Both the position numbers and the translations under genes were made by a program. Below the pieces are notes generated by a model. The model was not told the origin of the DNA. It searched no databases and was given only the letters and a program-made list of their open reading frames with translations. Below are positions 43,481 to 52,600 of a stretch of DNA of 64,000 bases, piece by piece (positions within the stretch are counted from its first letter, which is position 1; each line of letters opens with the position of its first letter). Origin of the DNA: Pseudaeromonas aegiceratis (GTDB lineage Bacteria; Pseudomonadota; Gammaproteobacteria; Enterobacterales; Aeromonadaceae); NCBI RefSeq assembly GCF_046254905.1, contig NZ_CP158016.1:3162001-3226000 (forward strand). The letters run 5' to 3'.

Positions 43481-45745
43481 TCAGTGCTTGCTGGGTAACA
43501 GGCTGGTCAGGCCGATCTGCTCCAGATAGCCGCTGAACAGGCTCTTCAAGGCGGCGGAATTATCCTGCTTCAACCCCAGCTCCAGCAAGGGCTGCAACTC
43601 TTCGACGCTGGCCCGGCGGATCACGTACTTGATCTTGGGAATGCTGCTCAGGTTCATGCTGAACCGGCGATAGCCCATGGCCATCAGCACCAGCACCCCC
43701 AGGGGATCGCCGGCCATCTCACCACAGACCGACACCGGTTTGGCATGTTGATGGGCCTCGTTGGCGATCTGATACAGGGCGCGGATGACCGCCGGATGAA
43801 AGGCGTCATAGATGTCGGCCACCCGGCTGTTGTTGCGATCCACCGCCAGCAGATACTGGGTGAGATCATTGCTGCCCACCGACCAGAAGTCCACGTAGGC
43901 GGCCATCTCCGGCAGGATATAGAGCGCCGACGGCACCTCTATCATGGCCCCCAGACTGGGATAGCGGATGCTGCTGCCCCGGCGGCCCAGCTCCTCCGAC
44001 ACCTCCAGCCAGGCCTGATCCAGCAAGCGCCGGCCGGCCTGCACCTCGGAGAGCGAGGTCACCATGGGCAGCATGATGGACAGGTTATCCTGCTGCTCGC
44101 TGGCCCGCAGCATGGCCTTCAACTGCGAGAGGAACAGCTCGGGATGATCCAGGGTCAGGCGAATACCCCGCCAACCGAGGAAGGGATTGTCTTCGACGAT
44201 GGGCAGATAGGGCAAGGGCTTGTCCCCCCCCACATCCAGGGTGCGCATGCAGACGGGCCGGTTGGGATAATTGGCCAGTATGGCGCGATAACGGGCCGTC
44301 TGCTCCTGCTCCGACGGGAAGCTGTCATGGAGCATGAAGGGGATCTCGGTGCGGTACAGGCCGATACCATCCGCCATGTCCAGCACGGCGCTCTCCCCAT
44401 CCACCGACAGGCCGGCGTTGAGCAGCACAGAGATGCGCACCCCGTCCCGGGTCACCGAGGGCAGATGACTCTCCCCCCCCACCAGGGCATCGAAGGCCTT
44501 GGCCTGGCGAATAAGCTGCTGATACTCCTCTAGCACCGACGGGTTGGGCTCGATGATCAGCTCGCCTATGTTGCCGTCCACCACCAGCAGGCGCTGATCC
44601 AGCTCGGTCAGCGGCAGATCCAACCCCATCACCGCCGGTATGCCCAGGGCGCGGGCCAGGATGGCGGCATGGGAATTCACGGCCCCGCGCATGGAGACCA
44701 TGCCCACCAGGCGGTCCCGGGGTATCTCCGCCAACAGGGTGGCGGTGACCTCTTCGGCCATCAGCACCACGGGCTCGTCAAACTGGTACTCTTCGTGGTG
44801 GCTGTGGGCCAGGCGGCTCAACAGCCGCTGGGCCACATCCCGCAGGTCCAGCGCCCGCTCCCGCAGGTAAGGGTCGCTCATGGCCTCGAACTGGCCGATG
44901 AACCGCTCGGTCACCTGACGCACCGCCGAGGCGGCACTCCAATTTTCTTGGTGGATGGCTTGCTCGATCTGCCGCATGTAGGCCGGATCGGTCAGCAGAT
45001 GCTGATAAATCTCGAAGATGGCGCCGGAGTCCTTGGCCACCGACTCGCGAAACCGCAGTGCCAGGCGATCCAGATCCATCTGCACCTGCAGCACCGCCTG
45101 CTGCAGCAACTCGCTCTGCAGCTCGGGATCGTCGCTGTGCTTGAGGTTGATCTGGGACAGTTCCAGCTTGGGTTGCCAGACCCAGGCCTTGGCGATGGCC
45201 AGCCCGGGAGAGGCCGCCACCCCCTTGAGGGTGCGGCGCCAATGGTGCTGATTGAGCAGTATGCCCTTGACCTCGGCATGGGCGATGCGCCCCGCCAACT
45301 GGGCCGCCAGGGTCACCAGGAAGGATTCGTCGGTCTCGTCGAACTGGCGGGATTCCTTTTGCTGGACCACCAGCACCCCCAAGACCCGGCGCTGGTGCAT
45401 GATGGGCACACCGAGGAAGGAGTGAAACTCCTCCTCCCCCACCTCGGGCAAGTACTTGAAGCTGGGATGGGAGGGCGCATCGGCCAGGTTGATCAGCTCC
45501 TCTCGCCGCCCCACCAGGCCCACCAGCCCCTCGTCAAACGGCAGCACCGTCTTGCCGGCCGCCTCCGGGGTCAGGCCATCGGTGGCCGCCAGGCGATAGC
45601 GTCGCCGCTGCGCCTCGGAGAGGTAGATGGAGCAGCAGTCCACCTCCATCACCTCACGGGTCTGAGCCGCCAGGGTGTGCATGGCCTCTTGCAGTGACGG
45701 GGCCAAAGTCACCCCCTCGACTATGTGTCGCAATGCGGTTAGCAC
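43481..45745 (-). CDS. ptsP: Phosphoenolpyruvate-protein phosphotransferase PtsP (EI-Ntr)
   Basis: A 754-residue enzyme I of the nitrogen PTS. It takes phosphate from PEP and passes it to NPr, then EIIA-Ntr, linking carbon/nitrogen status to potassium and cell-envelope control. An N-terminal GAF domain (about 17-155) binds glutamine or 2-oxoglutarate. The EI domain follows, with phospho-accepting His359 in GAVNSHAAILARALGIP and the C-terminal TIM barrel (GIGLYRTEIPFM and VGSNDLTQYLLAVDRNN). It starts 25 nt after rppH, as in E. coli. Confidence 0.97.
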   Translation of the reverse strand: MLTALRHIVEGVTLAPSLQEAMHTLAAQTREVMEVDCCSIYLSEAQRRRYRLAATDGLTPEAAGKTVLPFDEGLVGLVGRREELINLADAPSHPSFKYLPEVGEEEFHSFLGVPIMHQRRVLGVLVVQQKESRQFDETDESFLVTLAAQLAGRIAHAEVKGILLNQHHWRRTLKGVAASPGLAIAKAWVWQPKLELSQINLKHSDDPELQSELLQQAVLQVQMDLDRLALRFRESVAKDSGAIFEIYQHLLTDPAYMRQIEQAIHQENWSAASAVRQVTERFIGQFEAMSDPYLRERALDLRDVAQRLLSRLAHSHHEEYQFDEPVVLMAEEVTATLLAEIPRDRLVGMVSMRGAVNSHAAILARALGIPAVMGLDLPLTELDQRLLVVDGNIGELIIEPNPSVLEEYQQLIRQAKAFDALVGGESHLPSVTRDGVRISVLLNAGLSVDGESAVLDMADGIGLYRTEIPFMLHDSFPSEQEQTARYRAILANYPNRPVCMRTLDVGGDKPLPYLPIVEDNPFLGWRGIRLTLDHPELFLSQLKAMLRASEQQDNLSIMLPMVTSLSEVQAGRRLLDQAWLEVSEELGRRGSSIRYPSLGAMIEVPSALYILPEMAAYVDFWSVGSNDLTQYLLAVDRNNSRVADIYDAFHPAVIRALYQIANEAHQHAKPVSVCGEMAGDPLGVLVLMAMGYRRFSMNLSSIPKIKYVIRRASVEELQPLLELGLKQDNSAALKSLFSGYLEQIGLTSLLPSKH

Positions 45746-45770
45746 CCTGTCTCCTCCCGTGCCGGCTGGC

Positions 45771-46286
45771 CTAGCGTCCGCGGGGACGCCGCGGCTCTTT
45801 CTTGTTGATAACAGGCATGGCGATGGCGGCGAACTCCTTCATCACCCGTCGATAGACCTCACGCTTGAAGGAGACCACCTGACGCACCGGATACCAGTAG
45901 CTGACCCAGCGCCAGTCATCGAATTCCGGCTGACCATGGCAGCCGAACTGGATGCAAGACTCTTTACCCTCCTCCAGGCGCAGCAGAAACCATTTCTGTT
46001 TCTGCCCTATGCATACCGGGGAGCTATCCCAACGTATCAATCTCTTTGGCAGACGGTACTTCAGCCAGTTGCGGCTGGTCGCCAGAATCGTAACGTCACC
46101 GGGTCTGAGGCCGATCTCTTCATACAGCTCGCGAAACATGGCTTCTTCGGGAGTTTCCCCCTCATCGACTCCCCCTTGGGGGAACTGCCAAGAATGCTGA
46201 CCGAATCGCCGAGCCCATAACACCTGTCCATTGCGATTGCAGATCACGACACCAACGTTGGGGCGAAAACCATCGCCATCAATCAC
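45771..46286 (-). CDS. rppH: RNA pyrophosphohydrolase
   Basis: A 171-residue Nudix enzyme removing pyrophosphate from mRNA 5' ends, triggering RNase E decay. The Nudix box GGVDEGETPEEAMFRELYEE-IGL is intact, and FGQHSWQFPQGG precedes it. I chose the GTG at 46286 because MIDGDGFRPNVGVVICNR aligns with E. coli RppH; a TTG 15 nt upstream is an alternative. AGGTGA lies at good spacing. It is divergent from mutH across a 658-bp gene-free region. Confidence 0.95.
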   Translation of the reverse strand: MIDGDGFRPNVGVVICNRNGQVLWARRFGQHSWQFPQGGVDEGETPEEAMFRELYEEIGLRPGDVTILATSRNWLKYRLPKRLIRWDSSPVCIGQKQKWFLLRLEEGKESCIQFGCHGQPEFDDWRWVSYWYPVRQVVSFKREVYRRVMKEFAAIAMPVINKKEPRRPRGR

Positions 46287-46944
46287 GCAATCACCTGTCA
46301 ATAAGACTCTTTTTCTTGGTTACGATTTTTCCACATTCGGACCCCAGCAGCAAACGGACAAGTTCACCCTGTGAGCGGGGTGGCTGTTTCGCACCGGATC
46401 CGCTCGGCGGATCCCGGATCCTGCCCAGTTAGCCACTCCCGCTGTGGATAAGGATCTGCAAAAGTCGGTATAGCGGTGGGCTTATTCAGGCGGCTGGGAT
46501 GAACCGTCTTGCTGTCAAGCGGTGAATTAGATTATTAGCTGTTACTATTCAGTTGGTTACTTAGTTTTTCACGGGTCATCCAGAACCCGGCGGCCATTTT
46601 CATCCCGTGGGAATGTGGGTATCTCACGCTGCTCAAGATCCGAGCAAAACCACCAATCAGGCGATTATTTCGGCGAAATAGAGCCTGGACTGGCTAGTAG
46701 ACCTCATCGTTGTGACGAAACAGTAGGGGATCCAGCAGTTATCCAATCTTTTTGTGGATAACTCTGTGCATCGGTGGCGGGTAGTGGCGGGATAAGCCGC
46801 CGGCAAGCGAGGCCACCGCTTCATCTGACGAGAACATGATTTTAAGACCATGAAAAATAAGTTCTTTTCTTATAAGATTCACGACTAGGCACCCCCGCCG
46901 TCCCCCTGTATGATCTGACGATAAATTCATCACTCGACACCGCC
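46287..46944. other. Gene-free rppH-mutH interval with DnaA boxes (DARS2-like)
   Basis: This is the longest gene-free stretch in the window, 658 bp. It contains two perfect DnaA R-type boxes TGTGGATAA (46443-46451 and 46753-46761), a third match to TTWTNCACA (TTTTCCACA, 46327-46335), and a degenerate box TTATCCAAT (46739-46747). The last two on the right form a 9-bp inverted repeat. Seven GATC sites lie between 46397 and 46915. AATCAGGCGATTA (46655-46667) differs from the IHF consensus at one position. E. coli DARS2, which regenerates ATP-DnaA, lies next to mutH in what I recall as the same interval. Confidence 0.55.
46737..46763. repeat. Inverted repeat of DnaA boxes
   Basis: AGTTATCCA (46737-46745) and TGGATAACT (46755-46763) are exact complements separated by 9 nt, pairing a degenerate and a perfect DnaA box in opposite orientation. 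Confidence 0.7.
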
Positions 46945-47619
46945 ATGCAGCCAACGCCCCCCCGCAGCGAACAGGAACTGTTCCAACGCAGCCTCGCCCT
47001 GGCCGGTCACAGCCTGGCGGAACTGGCCGCGCAGGCCGGCGTCAGCCTGCCGGACAACCTCAAGCGGGAGAAAGGCTGGGTGGGCCAGCTGCTGGAGTGG
47101 CATCTGGGGGCAACGGCCGGCAGCAAGCCGGAACAGGACTTTCCCGAGTTGGGTATCGAGCTCAAGACCTTGCCCATCGATGAGTCCGGTCGCCCGCTGG
47201 AAACCACCTTCGTCTGTGTCGCGCCCCTGCTGGGCATCGCCGGCCAACGCTGGGAAGAGTGCAGCGTCCGCAACAAGCTCAGTCGGGTACTGTGGATCCC
47301 GGTGGAGGCCAGCCGTACCCTGCCACTGGGCCAGCGCCGGGTGGCCAGCCCATTTTTGTGGAGCCCCAGCCAGCAAGAGGAAGCCCTGCTGCGGCAGGAC
47401 TGGGAGGAGTTGATGGAGCAGATCGCCCTGGGCCACATAGAGCAGATCAGCGCCCGCCAGGGACAGGTGCTGCAGCTGAGGCCCAAGGCCGCCAATGGCC
47501 GCGCCCTGACCAGCGCCATCGGCCGGCAGGGACAAGTGATCCAAACGCGCCCGCGCGGCTTCTATCTGAAGACCGGCTTCACCCACGCCCTGTTGCGCCA
47601 CCATTTCTTGCTGGGCTGA
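46945..47619 (+). CDS. mutH: DNA mismatch repair endonuclease MutH
   Basis: A 224-residue endonuclease nicking the unmethylated strand at hemimethylated GATC, activated by MutS/MutL. The catalytic D-E-K triad is Asp65, Glu72 and Lys74 in QDFPELGIELKT. LKREKGWVGQLLEWHLGA and GRPLETTFVCVAPL match E. coli MutH. Its presence implies Dam methylation in this organism. The ATG at 46945 lacks a strong Shine-Dalgarno site but gives the expected N-terminus. Confidence 0.97.
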   Translation: MQPTPPRSEQELFQRSLALAGHSLAELAAQAGVSLPDNLKREKGWVGQLLEWHLGATAGSKPEQDFPELGIELKTLPIDESGRPLETTFVCVAPLLGIAGQRWEECSVRNKLSRVLWIPVEASRTLPLGQRRVASPFLWSPSQQEEALLRQDWEELMEQIALGHIEQISARQGQVLQLRPKAANGRALTSAIGRQGQVIQTRPRGFYLKTGFTHALLRHHFLLG

Positions 47620-47757
47620 TCGGCGCCCTGTTCACTGGACGGATCTTTGCCACTTGACGGCTAAAATGTGACCGCCGCCGGCATTTTTGTTTTATCATCC
47701 TTGGCGGAAGCTACGCATTCCATCCCAGACTAGGGTTTTGAATATCAAGGAGATGAT

Positions 47758-48081
47758 ATGGCTGTCACGAAGAAGTTTCTCAAGAGCAAGCCGGAAGTCC
47801 AGGTGACATTCGAGGTCAGTAAGGAGGCGGCCAAGGAGGCGGTGTCGGTATTTTTGCTGGGCGAATTCGCCGACTGGGAGCCCATTGAGCTCAAGCCACT
47901 CAAGAGCGGGGTATTCAAAGCGAACCTCAAGCTGCCGGTGGATCAGCAGCCTCAGTTTCAATACCGTTTCCGCCTGGTGGATGCCGCAGGGCAGGAATGG
48001 TTCGACAATGACTGGGAAGCCGAAGCCTACTGCGCCAATCCCTTTGGCGGCGAAAACTCGGTACTCTGCGTCAGCGAATGA
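47758..48081 (+). CDS. Isolated CBM48 / isoamylase early-set domain protein
   Basis: A 107-residue cytoplasmic protein consisting of a single carbohydrate-binding fold as found at the N-terminus of glycogen-branching enzymes and in AMPK beta subunits. VTFEVSKEAAKEAVSVFLLG, EFADWEPIELKPLKSGVFKA and QYRFRLVDAAGQEWFDNDWE show the key strands, with Trp residues suited to glucan contact. The ATG follows AAGGAG. It is monocistronic with a strong terminator. A role in glycogen binding or regulation is plausible but unproven. Confidence 0.85.
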   Translation: MAVTKKFLKSKPEVQVTFEVSKEAAKEAVSVFLLGEFADWEPIELKPLKSGVFKANLKLPVDQQPQFQYRFRLVDAAGQEWFDNDWEAEAYCANPFGGENSVLCVSE

Positions 48082-48096
48082 GACGCACCGGGTACA

Positions 48097-48126
48097 AAAA
48101 AGGCTCGCCATTGGCGAGCCTTTTGT
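48097..48126. terminator. Bidirectional terminator between CBM48 gene and rplS
   Basis: Perfect 12-bp stem (48098-48109 with 48113-48124) with A-run and T-run flanks. Confidence 0.92.
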
Positions 48127-48144
48127 TTGGCAAAAAGAAGTCGA

Positions 48145-48492
48145 TTAGTTGAGCTTCTCTTTGATACGTGCCTTCTTACCAGACAGGTTGCGCAGGTAGT
48201 ACAGCTTGGCACGACGCACATCACCGCGACGCTTCAGCTCAACGCTGGCGATCAGCGGGCTGTGGGTCTGGAATACACGCTCAACGCCTTCACCGTTGGA
48301 GATCTTACGCACGGTGAATGCAGAGTGCAGGCCGCGGTTGCGCTTGGCGATAACCACGCCTTCGAACGCCTGCAGACGCTCCTTGTTACCTTCCTTTACG
48401 CGTACTTGTACACGCACGGTGTCACCCGGGCCGAAGGCCGGGATGTCGGAACGCATTTGTTCTTGCTCGAGTTGCTTGATGATTTTGCTCAT
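48145..48492 (-). CDS. rplS: 50S ribosomal protein L19
   Basis: A 115-residue protein at the 30S-50S interface. MSKIIKQLEQEQMRSDIPAF, then FGPGDTVRVQVRVKEGNKER and RGLHSAFTVRKISNGEGVER, are diagnostic. It is the last gene of rpsP-rimM-trmD-rplS, 45 nt after trmD. Confidence 0.98.
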   Translation of the reverse strand: MSKIIKQLEQEQMRSDIPAFGPGDTVRVQVRVKEGNKERLQAFEGVVIAKRNRGLHSAFTVRKISNGEGVERVFQTHSPLIASVELKRRGDVRRAKLYYLRNLSGKKARIKEKLN

Positions 48493-48537
48493 AGTCTCTT
48501 CCTACCTAGGATTAACTGAAAACTCTACTGCTGTTCG

Positions 48538-49275
48538 TCACTTATGCTCGCGAACAAACTGGGCAAGAAGCTTCTCTTGCTCGTCAGTCAGAGCTAGGTT
48601 GTTTAGTAGTTCCGGCCTTCTCAACCAGGTACGCCCCAATGCCTGTTTCAGACGCCACTGTCGGATCCCTTCATGGTTCCCGCTCAGCAACACCTCCGGC
48701 ACCGCCAGCCCAGCCATCTCTTCCGGTCGGGTATAGTGGGGATGATCCAGCAGGCCCTCGGTAAAGGAGTCCTGCTCGGCACTGGCCTGATCCCCCAAGA
48801 CCCCGGGTACCAGACGCGATACCGCGTCTATCAGGGTCATGGCAGGCAACTCACCGCCACTCAACACGTAATCACCGACAGACCATTCTTCATCGATCTC
48901 GGTCTGGATGATCCGCTCGTCGATACCTTCGTAGCGCCCCGCCACCAGAATCAGCTTGGGGTGCTGCACCAGTTCCCGCACACCGGCCTGCGTTAGCGGC
49001 CGCCCCTGCGGGGAGAGATAGATGACCCTTGCCTCGCCACCCGCGGCGGCCTTGGCCGCCCGAATGGCTTCCTGCAATGGCTGCACCATCATCAGCATGC
49101 CAGGGCCACCACCGTAGGGTCGATCATCGACCGTGCGGTGCTTGTCCTGGGCGAAATCCCGTGGATTCCAGCTGTGGATCTGCAACAGACCCCGTTTGAC
49201 GGCGCGCCCGGTTACCCCGAAGTCGGTGATGGCACGGAACATTTCCGGGAAGAGGCTAACCACCCCAATCCACAT
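48538..49275 (-). CDS. trmD: tRNA (guanine-N1)-methyltransferase
   Basis: A 245-residue SPOUT enzyme making m1G37 in tRNAs, preventing +1 frameshifting. The deep-trefoil-knot motifs are present: LVAGRYEGIDERI and VGDYVLSGGELPAM (about 110-145). The ATG at 49275 follows GGAGG and gives MWIGVVSLFPEMF, as in E. coli; the open frame upstream adds 5 residues without support. It is in the conserved S16-RimM-TrmD-L19 operon. Confidence 0.97.
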   Translation of the reverse strand: MWIGVVSLFPEMFRAITDFGVTGRAVKRGLLQIHSWNPRDFAQDKHRTVDDRPYGGGPGMLMMVQPLQEAIRAAKAAAGGEARVIYLSPQGRPLTQAGVRELVQHPKLILVAGRYEGIDERIIQTEIDEEWSVGDYVLSGGELPAMTLIDAVSRLVPGVLGDQASAEQDSFTEGLLDHPHYTRPEEMAGLAVPEVLLSGNHEGIRQWRLKQALGRTWLRRPELLNNLALTDEQEKLLAQFVREHK

Positions 49276-49306
49276 AGAACCTCCAGCCAACTGCTACTTA
49301 CGGGGC

Positions 49307-49828
49307 TTAAAAGCCCGGATCCCAATCAACTTCAATGGTATGGCCAGCCAGGTCAATCTGCTTGATGACCTGCTCTTCCAGGAACGGGATCAAACGTTCC
49401 TTCATACCAAACGCATCATTTGCTTTGGCCTGGACCACCAGAACATCGTTGGAGCCGGTTTCCATGAGCTCGCTCACTTCACCCAACTCATACCCCTTGG
49501 TGGTGACCACTCGGCAACCAATCAGGTCGCGCCAGTAGTATTCACCCTCCGGCAGGGACGGCAGCTGTTCCGGCGACACGCCGATATCGGCGCCCACCAG
49601 GGCCTGGGCCTCTTCACGCAGGTCGATACCTTCCAGCTTGCAGAGCAGCCCATTGTTGTGACGTTTCCAGCCGGTCAACCGGACTTCACGCCACTGCCCA
49701 CCTTGCTGCAACAGCCAGGGGGCGTACTCGAAAATGCTCTCGGCATTGTCGGTAAAGGAATTGACTTTCAGCCAACCTTTGATGCCGTACACGGCACCGA
49801 GACGACCAACAACTATCGGGTTACTCAC
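49307..49828 (-). CDS. rimM: Ribosome maturation factor RimM
   Basis: A 173-residue factor for 16S rRNA processing and 30S head assembly that binds S19. It has an N-terminal beta-barrel (VVGRLGAVYGIKGWLKV) and a C-terminal PRC-barrel (YYWRDLIGCRVVTTKGYELG). It ends with HTIEVDWDPGF, a typical RimM tail. It sits 26 nt after rpsP and 31 nt before trmD. Confidence 0.97.
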   Translation of the reverse strand: MSNPIVVGRLGAVYGIKGWLKVNSFTDNAESIFEYAPWLLQQGGQWREVRLTGWKRHNNGLLCKLEGIDLREEAQALVGADIGVSPEQLPSLPEGEYYWRDLIGCRVVTTKGYELGEVSELMETGSNDVLVVQAKANDAFGMKERLIPFLEEQVIKQIDLAGHTIEVDWDPGF

Positions 49829-49854
49829 CTTAACGCCTCAAACAAAATTCGAAG

Positions 49855-50103
49855 TTAGGCAGCCTGCTTGGCGTCCTTGATCAGCTTAGCGACGCGATCA
49901 GACACGCTGGCGCCTTGACCAACCCAGTGCTCGATACGAGCCAGATCCAGGTTCATCTTCTCGGCTTGACCAGAAGCCATGGGGTTGAAGAAGCCAACAC
50001 GCTCGATGAAACGACCATCACGAGCGAAACGGCCATCAGCCACAACGACTTGGTAGAAGGGACGCTTCTTTGCGCCACCACGTTGCAAACGAATGGTTAC
50101 CAT
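49855..50103 (-). CDS. rpsP: 30S ribosomal protein S16
   Basis: An 82-residue protein starting MVTIRLQRGGAKKRPFYQVV. The ATG at 50103 gives the canonical N-terminus; the open frame upstream adds 15 unrelated residues. It is first gene of the operon. The 129 bp between it and ffh should hold the operon promoter. Confidence 0.97.
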   Translation of the reverse strand: MVTIRLQRGGAKKRPFYQVVVADGRFARDGRFIERVGFFNPMASGQAEKMNLDLARIEHWVGQGASVSDRVAKLIKDAKQAA

Positions 50104-50232
50104 AACCGTCCTCTTTAACTTGAATGAAATCGGGTCTGCAGAAAACACAGACCCTAGCTTAAAATAAGCCGCGACATTTTACTCAGAACCGCGCGGAATG
50201 CAACCAAACTGGCGGCCTTTCCGCGGTAAACC

Positions 50233-51606
50233 TCAGAACGGACCGCGGCCGAAGCCCCCCGGTGGCAGCATGTTCTTCATGTTACTCATCATCTTGCGCA
50301 CGCCGCCCTTGCCGGACATCTTCTTCATCATCTTCTGCATCTGATCGAACTGCTTGAGCAGGCGGTTCACATCCTGCACCTGCACGCCGGAGCCCAGGGC
50401 GATGCGGCGCTTGCGGGATCCCTTGATGATATCCGGATGGCGGCGCTCCGCTGGGGTCATGGAGCCGATGATGGCCTCCATGCGCACCGTGAGCTTGTCA
50501 TCGATCTGATCCTTGACGTTCTCCGGCAGGCCCGAGACCCCCGGCAGCTTGTCCAGCAGCCCCATCATGCCGCCCATGTTGCGCATCTGGGCCAGCTGAT
50601 CCCGGAAGTCTTCCAGGTCGAAGCCCTTGCCCTTTTGCACCTTCTGCGCCAGGGCAGAGGCCTTCTCCTTATCGACCTTGCGCTCCATCTCCTCGATGAG
50701 GGAGAGCACGTCCCCCATGCCCAGGATGCGGGAGGCCACCCGATCCGGATGGAAGGGCTCCAGGGCCTCGGTCTTCTCCCCCATCCCCAGGAACTTGATG
50801 GGCTTGCCGGTGAGATGGCGCACCGACAGGGCGGCACCGCCCCGGGCGTCACCGTCGGTCTTGGTGAGGATCACCCCGGTCAGCGGCAGGGCTTCGTTGA
50901 AGGCCCGGGCCGTGTTGGCCGCATCCTGACCCGTCATGGCGTCCACCACGAACAGGGTTTCGATGGGGTTGACCGCCTGATGCAGCGCCTTGATCTCGTC
51001 CATCATCTCGCCGTCGACGTGCAGGCGACCGGCGGTGTCGATGAGCAGCACGTCGTAGAACTGCTTGCGGGCATGCTCGATGGCGCCCTGGGCGATGGCG
51101 ATGGGGGCCTGGTCACTCTGGCTGGGGAAGAAGCTGACGCCGATCTCCTCGGCCAGCCGTTCCAGCTGCTTGATGGCCGCCGGACGATAGACGTCGGCAC
51201 TGACCACCAGCACCTTCTTCTTGTGCCGCTCCTTGAGGAAGCGGGCCAGCTTGGCCACCGAGGTGGTCTTACCCGCCCCCTGCAGGCCCGCCATCAAGAT
51301 GATGGCCGGCGGCTGGGTGGCCAGGTTGAGGCTCTCGTTGGCCTCCCCCATGACGCTCACCAGCTCTGACTGCACTATCTTGATGAAGGCCTGACCGGGA
51401 CTCAGACTCTTGCTGACCTCCTGGCCCACCGCCCGCTCCTTGACCCGGGCGACGAACTCCTTGACCACCGGCAGGGCCACATCCGCCTCCAGCAGGGCCA
51501 TGCGCACTTCCCGCAGGGTATCCTTGATATTCTCCTCGGTCAGGCGGCCCCGACCGGTCACGTTGCGCAGCGTCTGGGAAAGACGCTCGGTGAGATTCTC
51601 AAACAT
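50233..51606 (-). CDS. ffh: Signal recognition particle protein Ffh
   Basis: A 457-residue GTPase that, with 4.5S RNA, targets inner-membrane proteins to FtsY. The N domain (1-85) is followed by the G domain with GLQGAGKTTSVAKLA (about 106-120), DTAGR and TKTDGDARGG. The methionine-rich M domain (about 325-457) contains the RNA-binding GSGVQVQDVNRLLKQFDQMQ and ends in a Met/Gly-rich tail. Gene order relative to rpsP and ypjD is conserved. Confidence 0.98.
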   Translation of the reverse strand: MFENLTERLSQTLRNVTGRGRLTEENIKDTLREVRMALLEADVALPVVKEFVARVKERAVGQEVSKSLSPGQAFIKIVQSELVSVMGEANESLNLATQPPAIILMAGLQGAGKTTSVAKLARFLKERHKKKVLVVSADVYRPAAIKQLERLAEEIGVSFFPSQSDQAPIAIAQGAIEHARKQFYDVLLIDTAGRLHVDGEMMDEIKALHQAVNPIETLFVVDAMTGQDAANTARAFNEALPLTGVILTKTDGDARGGAALSVRHLTGKPIKFLGMGEKTEALEPFHPDRVASRILGMGDVLSLIEEMERKVDKEKASALAQKVQKGKGFDLEDFRDQLAQMRNMGGMMGLLDKLPGVSGLPENVKDQIDDKLTVRMEAIIGSMTPAERRHPDIIKGSRKRRIALGSGVQVQDVNRLLKQFDQMQKMMKKMSGKGGVRKMMSNMKNMLPPGGFGRGPF

Positions 51607-51753
51607 GCCGCATTCCTAAACTGATGGCGTAATGGCCGGAGATTATAACGCAAACCACCCCAAGATCTTAAGGCGTCGCTGGCGAGGGACTGCCTAGCCA
51701 GATATACTAAGGCCCGGCTGAATTTAAACTCCTAAAATTCAAGTAATTACGAA

Positions 51754-52545
51754 ATGATTGTCCTGTCGATACTCGTCATCGCCCTTTACCTGCTGGCCAC
51801 CCTGGCGGCCTTGCAGCAGCTGTTGACCGAGCGACAAGGTGGCCACTGGCCGCTGTGGACCCTGGTGGCGGGCGCCCTGGGGCTGCATCTGCTGCTGCTG
51901 TTCAATGAGATCACCGCCCTGGATACGGGCCAGGATCTGGGCCTCATCAAGGTGGCCTCGGCGGTCTCCTGGCTGGTCTGCCTGCTGCTGACCCTGCTGT
52001 GTCGCCGGCTCAACGGCTGGATACTGCTGCCGGTGGCCTATGGCTTTGCCATCTTGCTGCTGCTGGTGAACTACCTGATCCCCGGCCAATATGTCATCCA
52101 CCTGGAGCGCCATCCCCTGGTGCTGTTGCATATCGCCCTGGCCCTCTCCAGCTATGCGGTGCTGATCATCGCCAGCCTGTTCACCCTGCTGCTGGCCTAT
52201 CTGGATCATCACCTGAAGCAGCGCAAGCGGGTGGCCCTGCCCGGCCTGCCGCCCTTGCTGACCCTGGAACACAAGGTGATGCAGCTCATCGGGCTGGGCA
52301 TAGCGCTGCTGACCCTCTCCATCGGCAGCGGCTGGCTGTTTCTCACCGACCCCTACTCCGCCCTCGCCAGCATGAAAGCCGGGTTGAGCATGGTGGCCTG
52401 GTGCCTCTATGTCATCCTGTTGTGGGGGCATCACTACCAGGGCTGGCGAGGCAAGACCCTGATTGTCTTCAGCCTGCTGGGCAGCACCCTGCTGACCCTG
52501 GCCTACTTTGGCAGTCGTGTCATCGTCGAGGTCCTCCTGGCCTGA
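51754..52545 (+). CDS. ypjD: CcsA/YpjD-family inner-membrane protein
   Basis: A 263-residue protein with about eight helices. The cytochrome c assembly protein (CcsA/ResC-like) domain is recognisable from HPLVLLHIALALSSYAVLII, GWLFLTD and WCLYVILLWGHHYQGWRGK with conserved histidines. Although the family fold matches heme-handling proteins, YpjD itself has no proven role. It is divergent from ffh and upstream of the CorB-like gene, as in E. coli. No clear Shine-Dalgarno site is seen; a TATACT box lies at 51703-51708. Confidence 0.88.
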   Translation: MIVLSILVIALYLLATLAALQQLLTERQGGHWPLWTLVAGALGLHLLLLFNEITALDTGQDLGLIKVASAVSWLVCLLLTLLCRRLNGWILLPVAYGFAILLLLVNYLIPGQYVIHLERHPLVLLHIALALSSYAVLIIASLFTLLLAYLDHHLKQRKRVALPGLPPLLTLEHKVMQLIGLGIALLTLSIGSGWLFLTDPYSALASMKAGLSMVAWCLYVILLWGHHYQGWRGKTLIVFSLLGSTLLTLAYFGSRVIVEVLLA

Positions 52546-52600
52546 TGACCCCACGACGGCGCCAATTCCCTTCGTTGCTAGCCATTAAAGGATCCCTTAA

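Noticed and set aside
46657..46954. 64- and 71-residue frames in the rppH-mutH interval
   Set aside because: They overlap each other in different frames, have no ribosome-binding site or homology, and cross the DnaA-box repeat.
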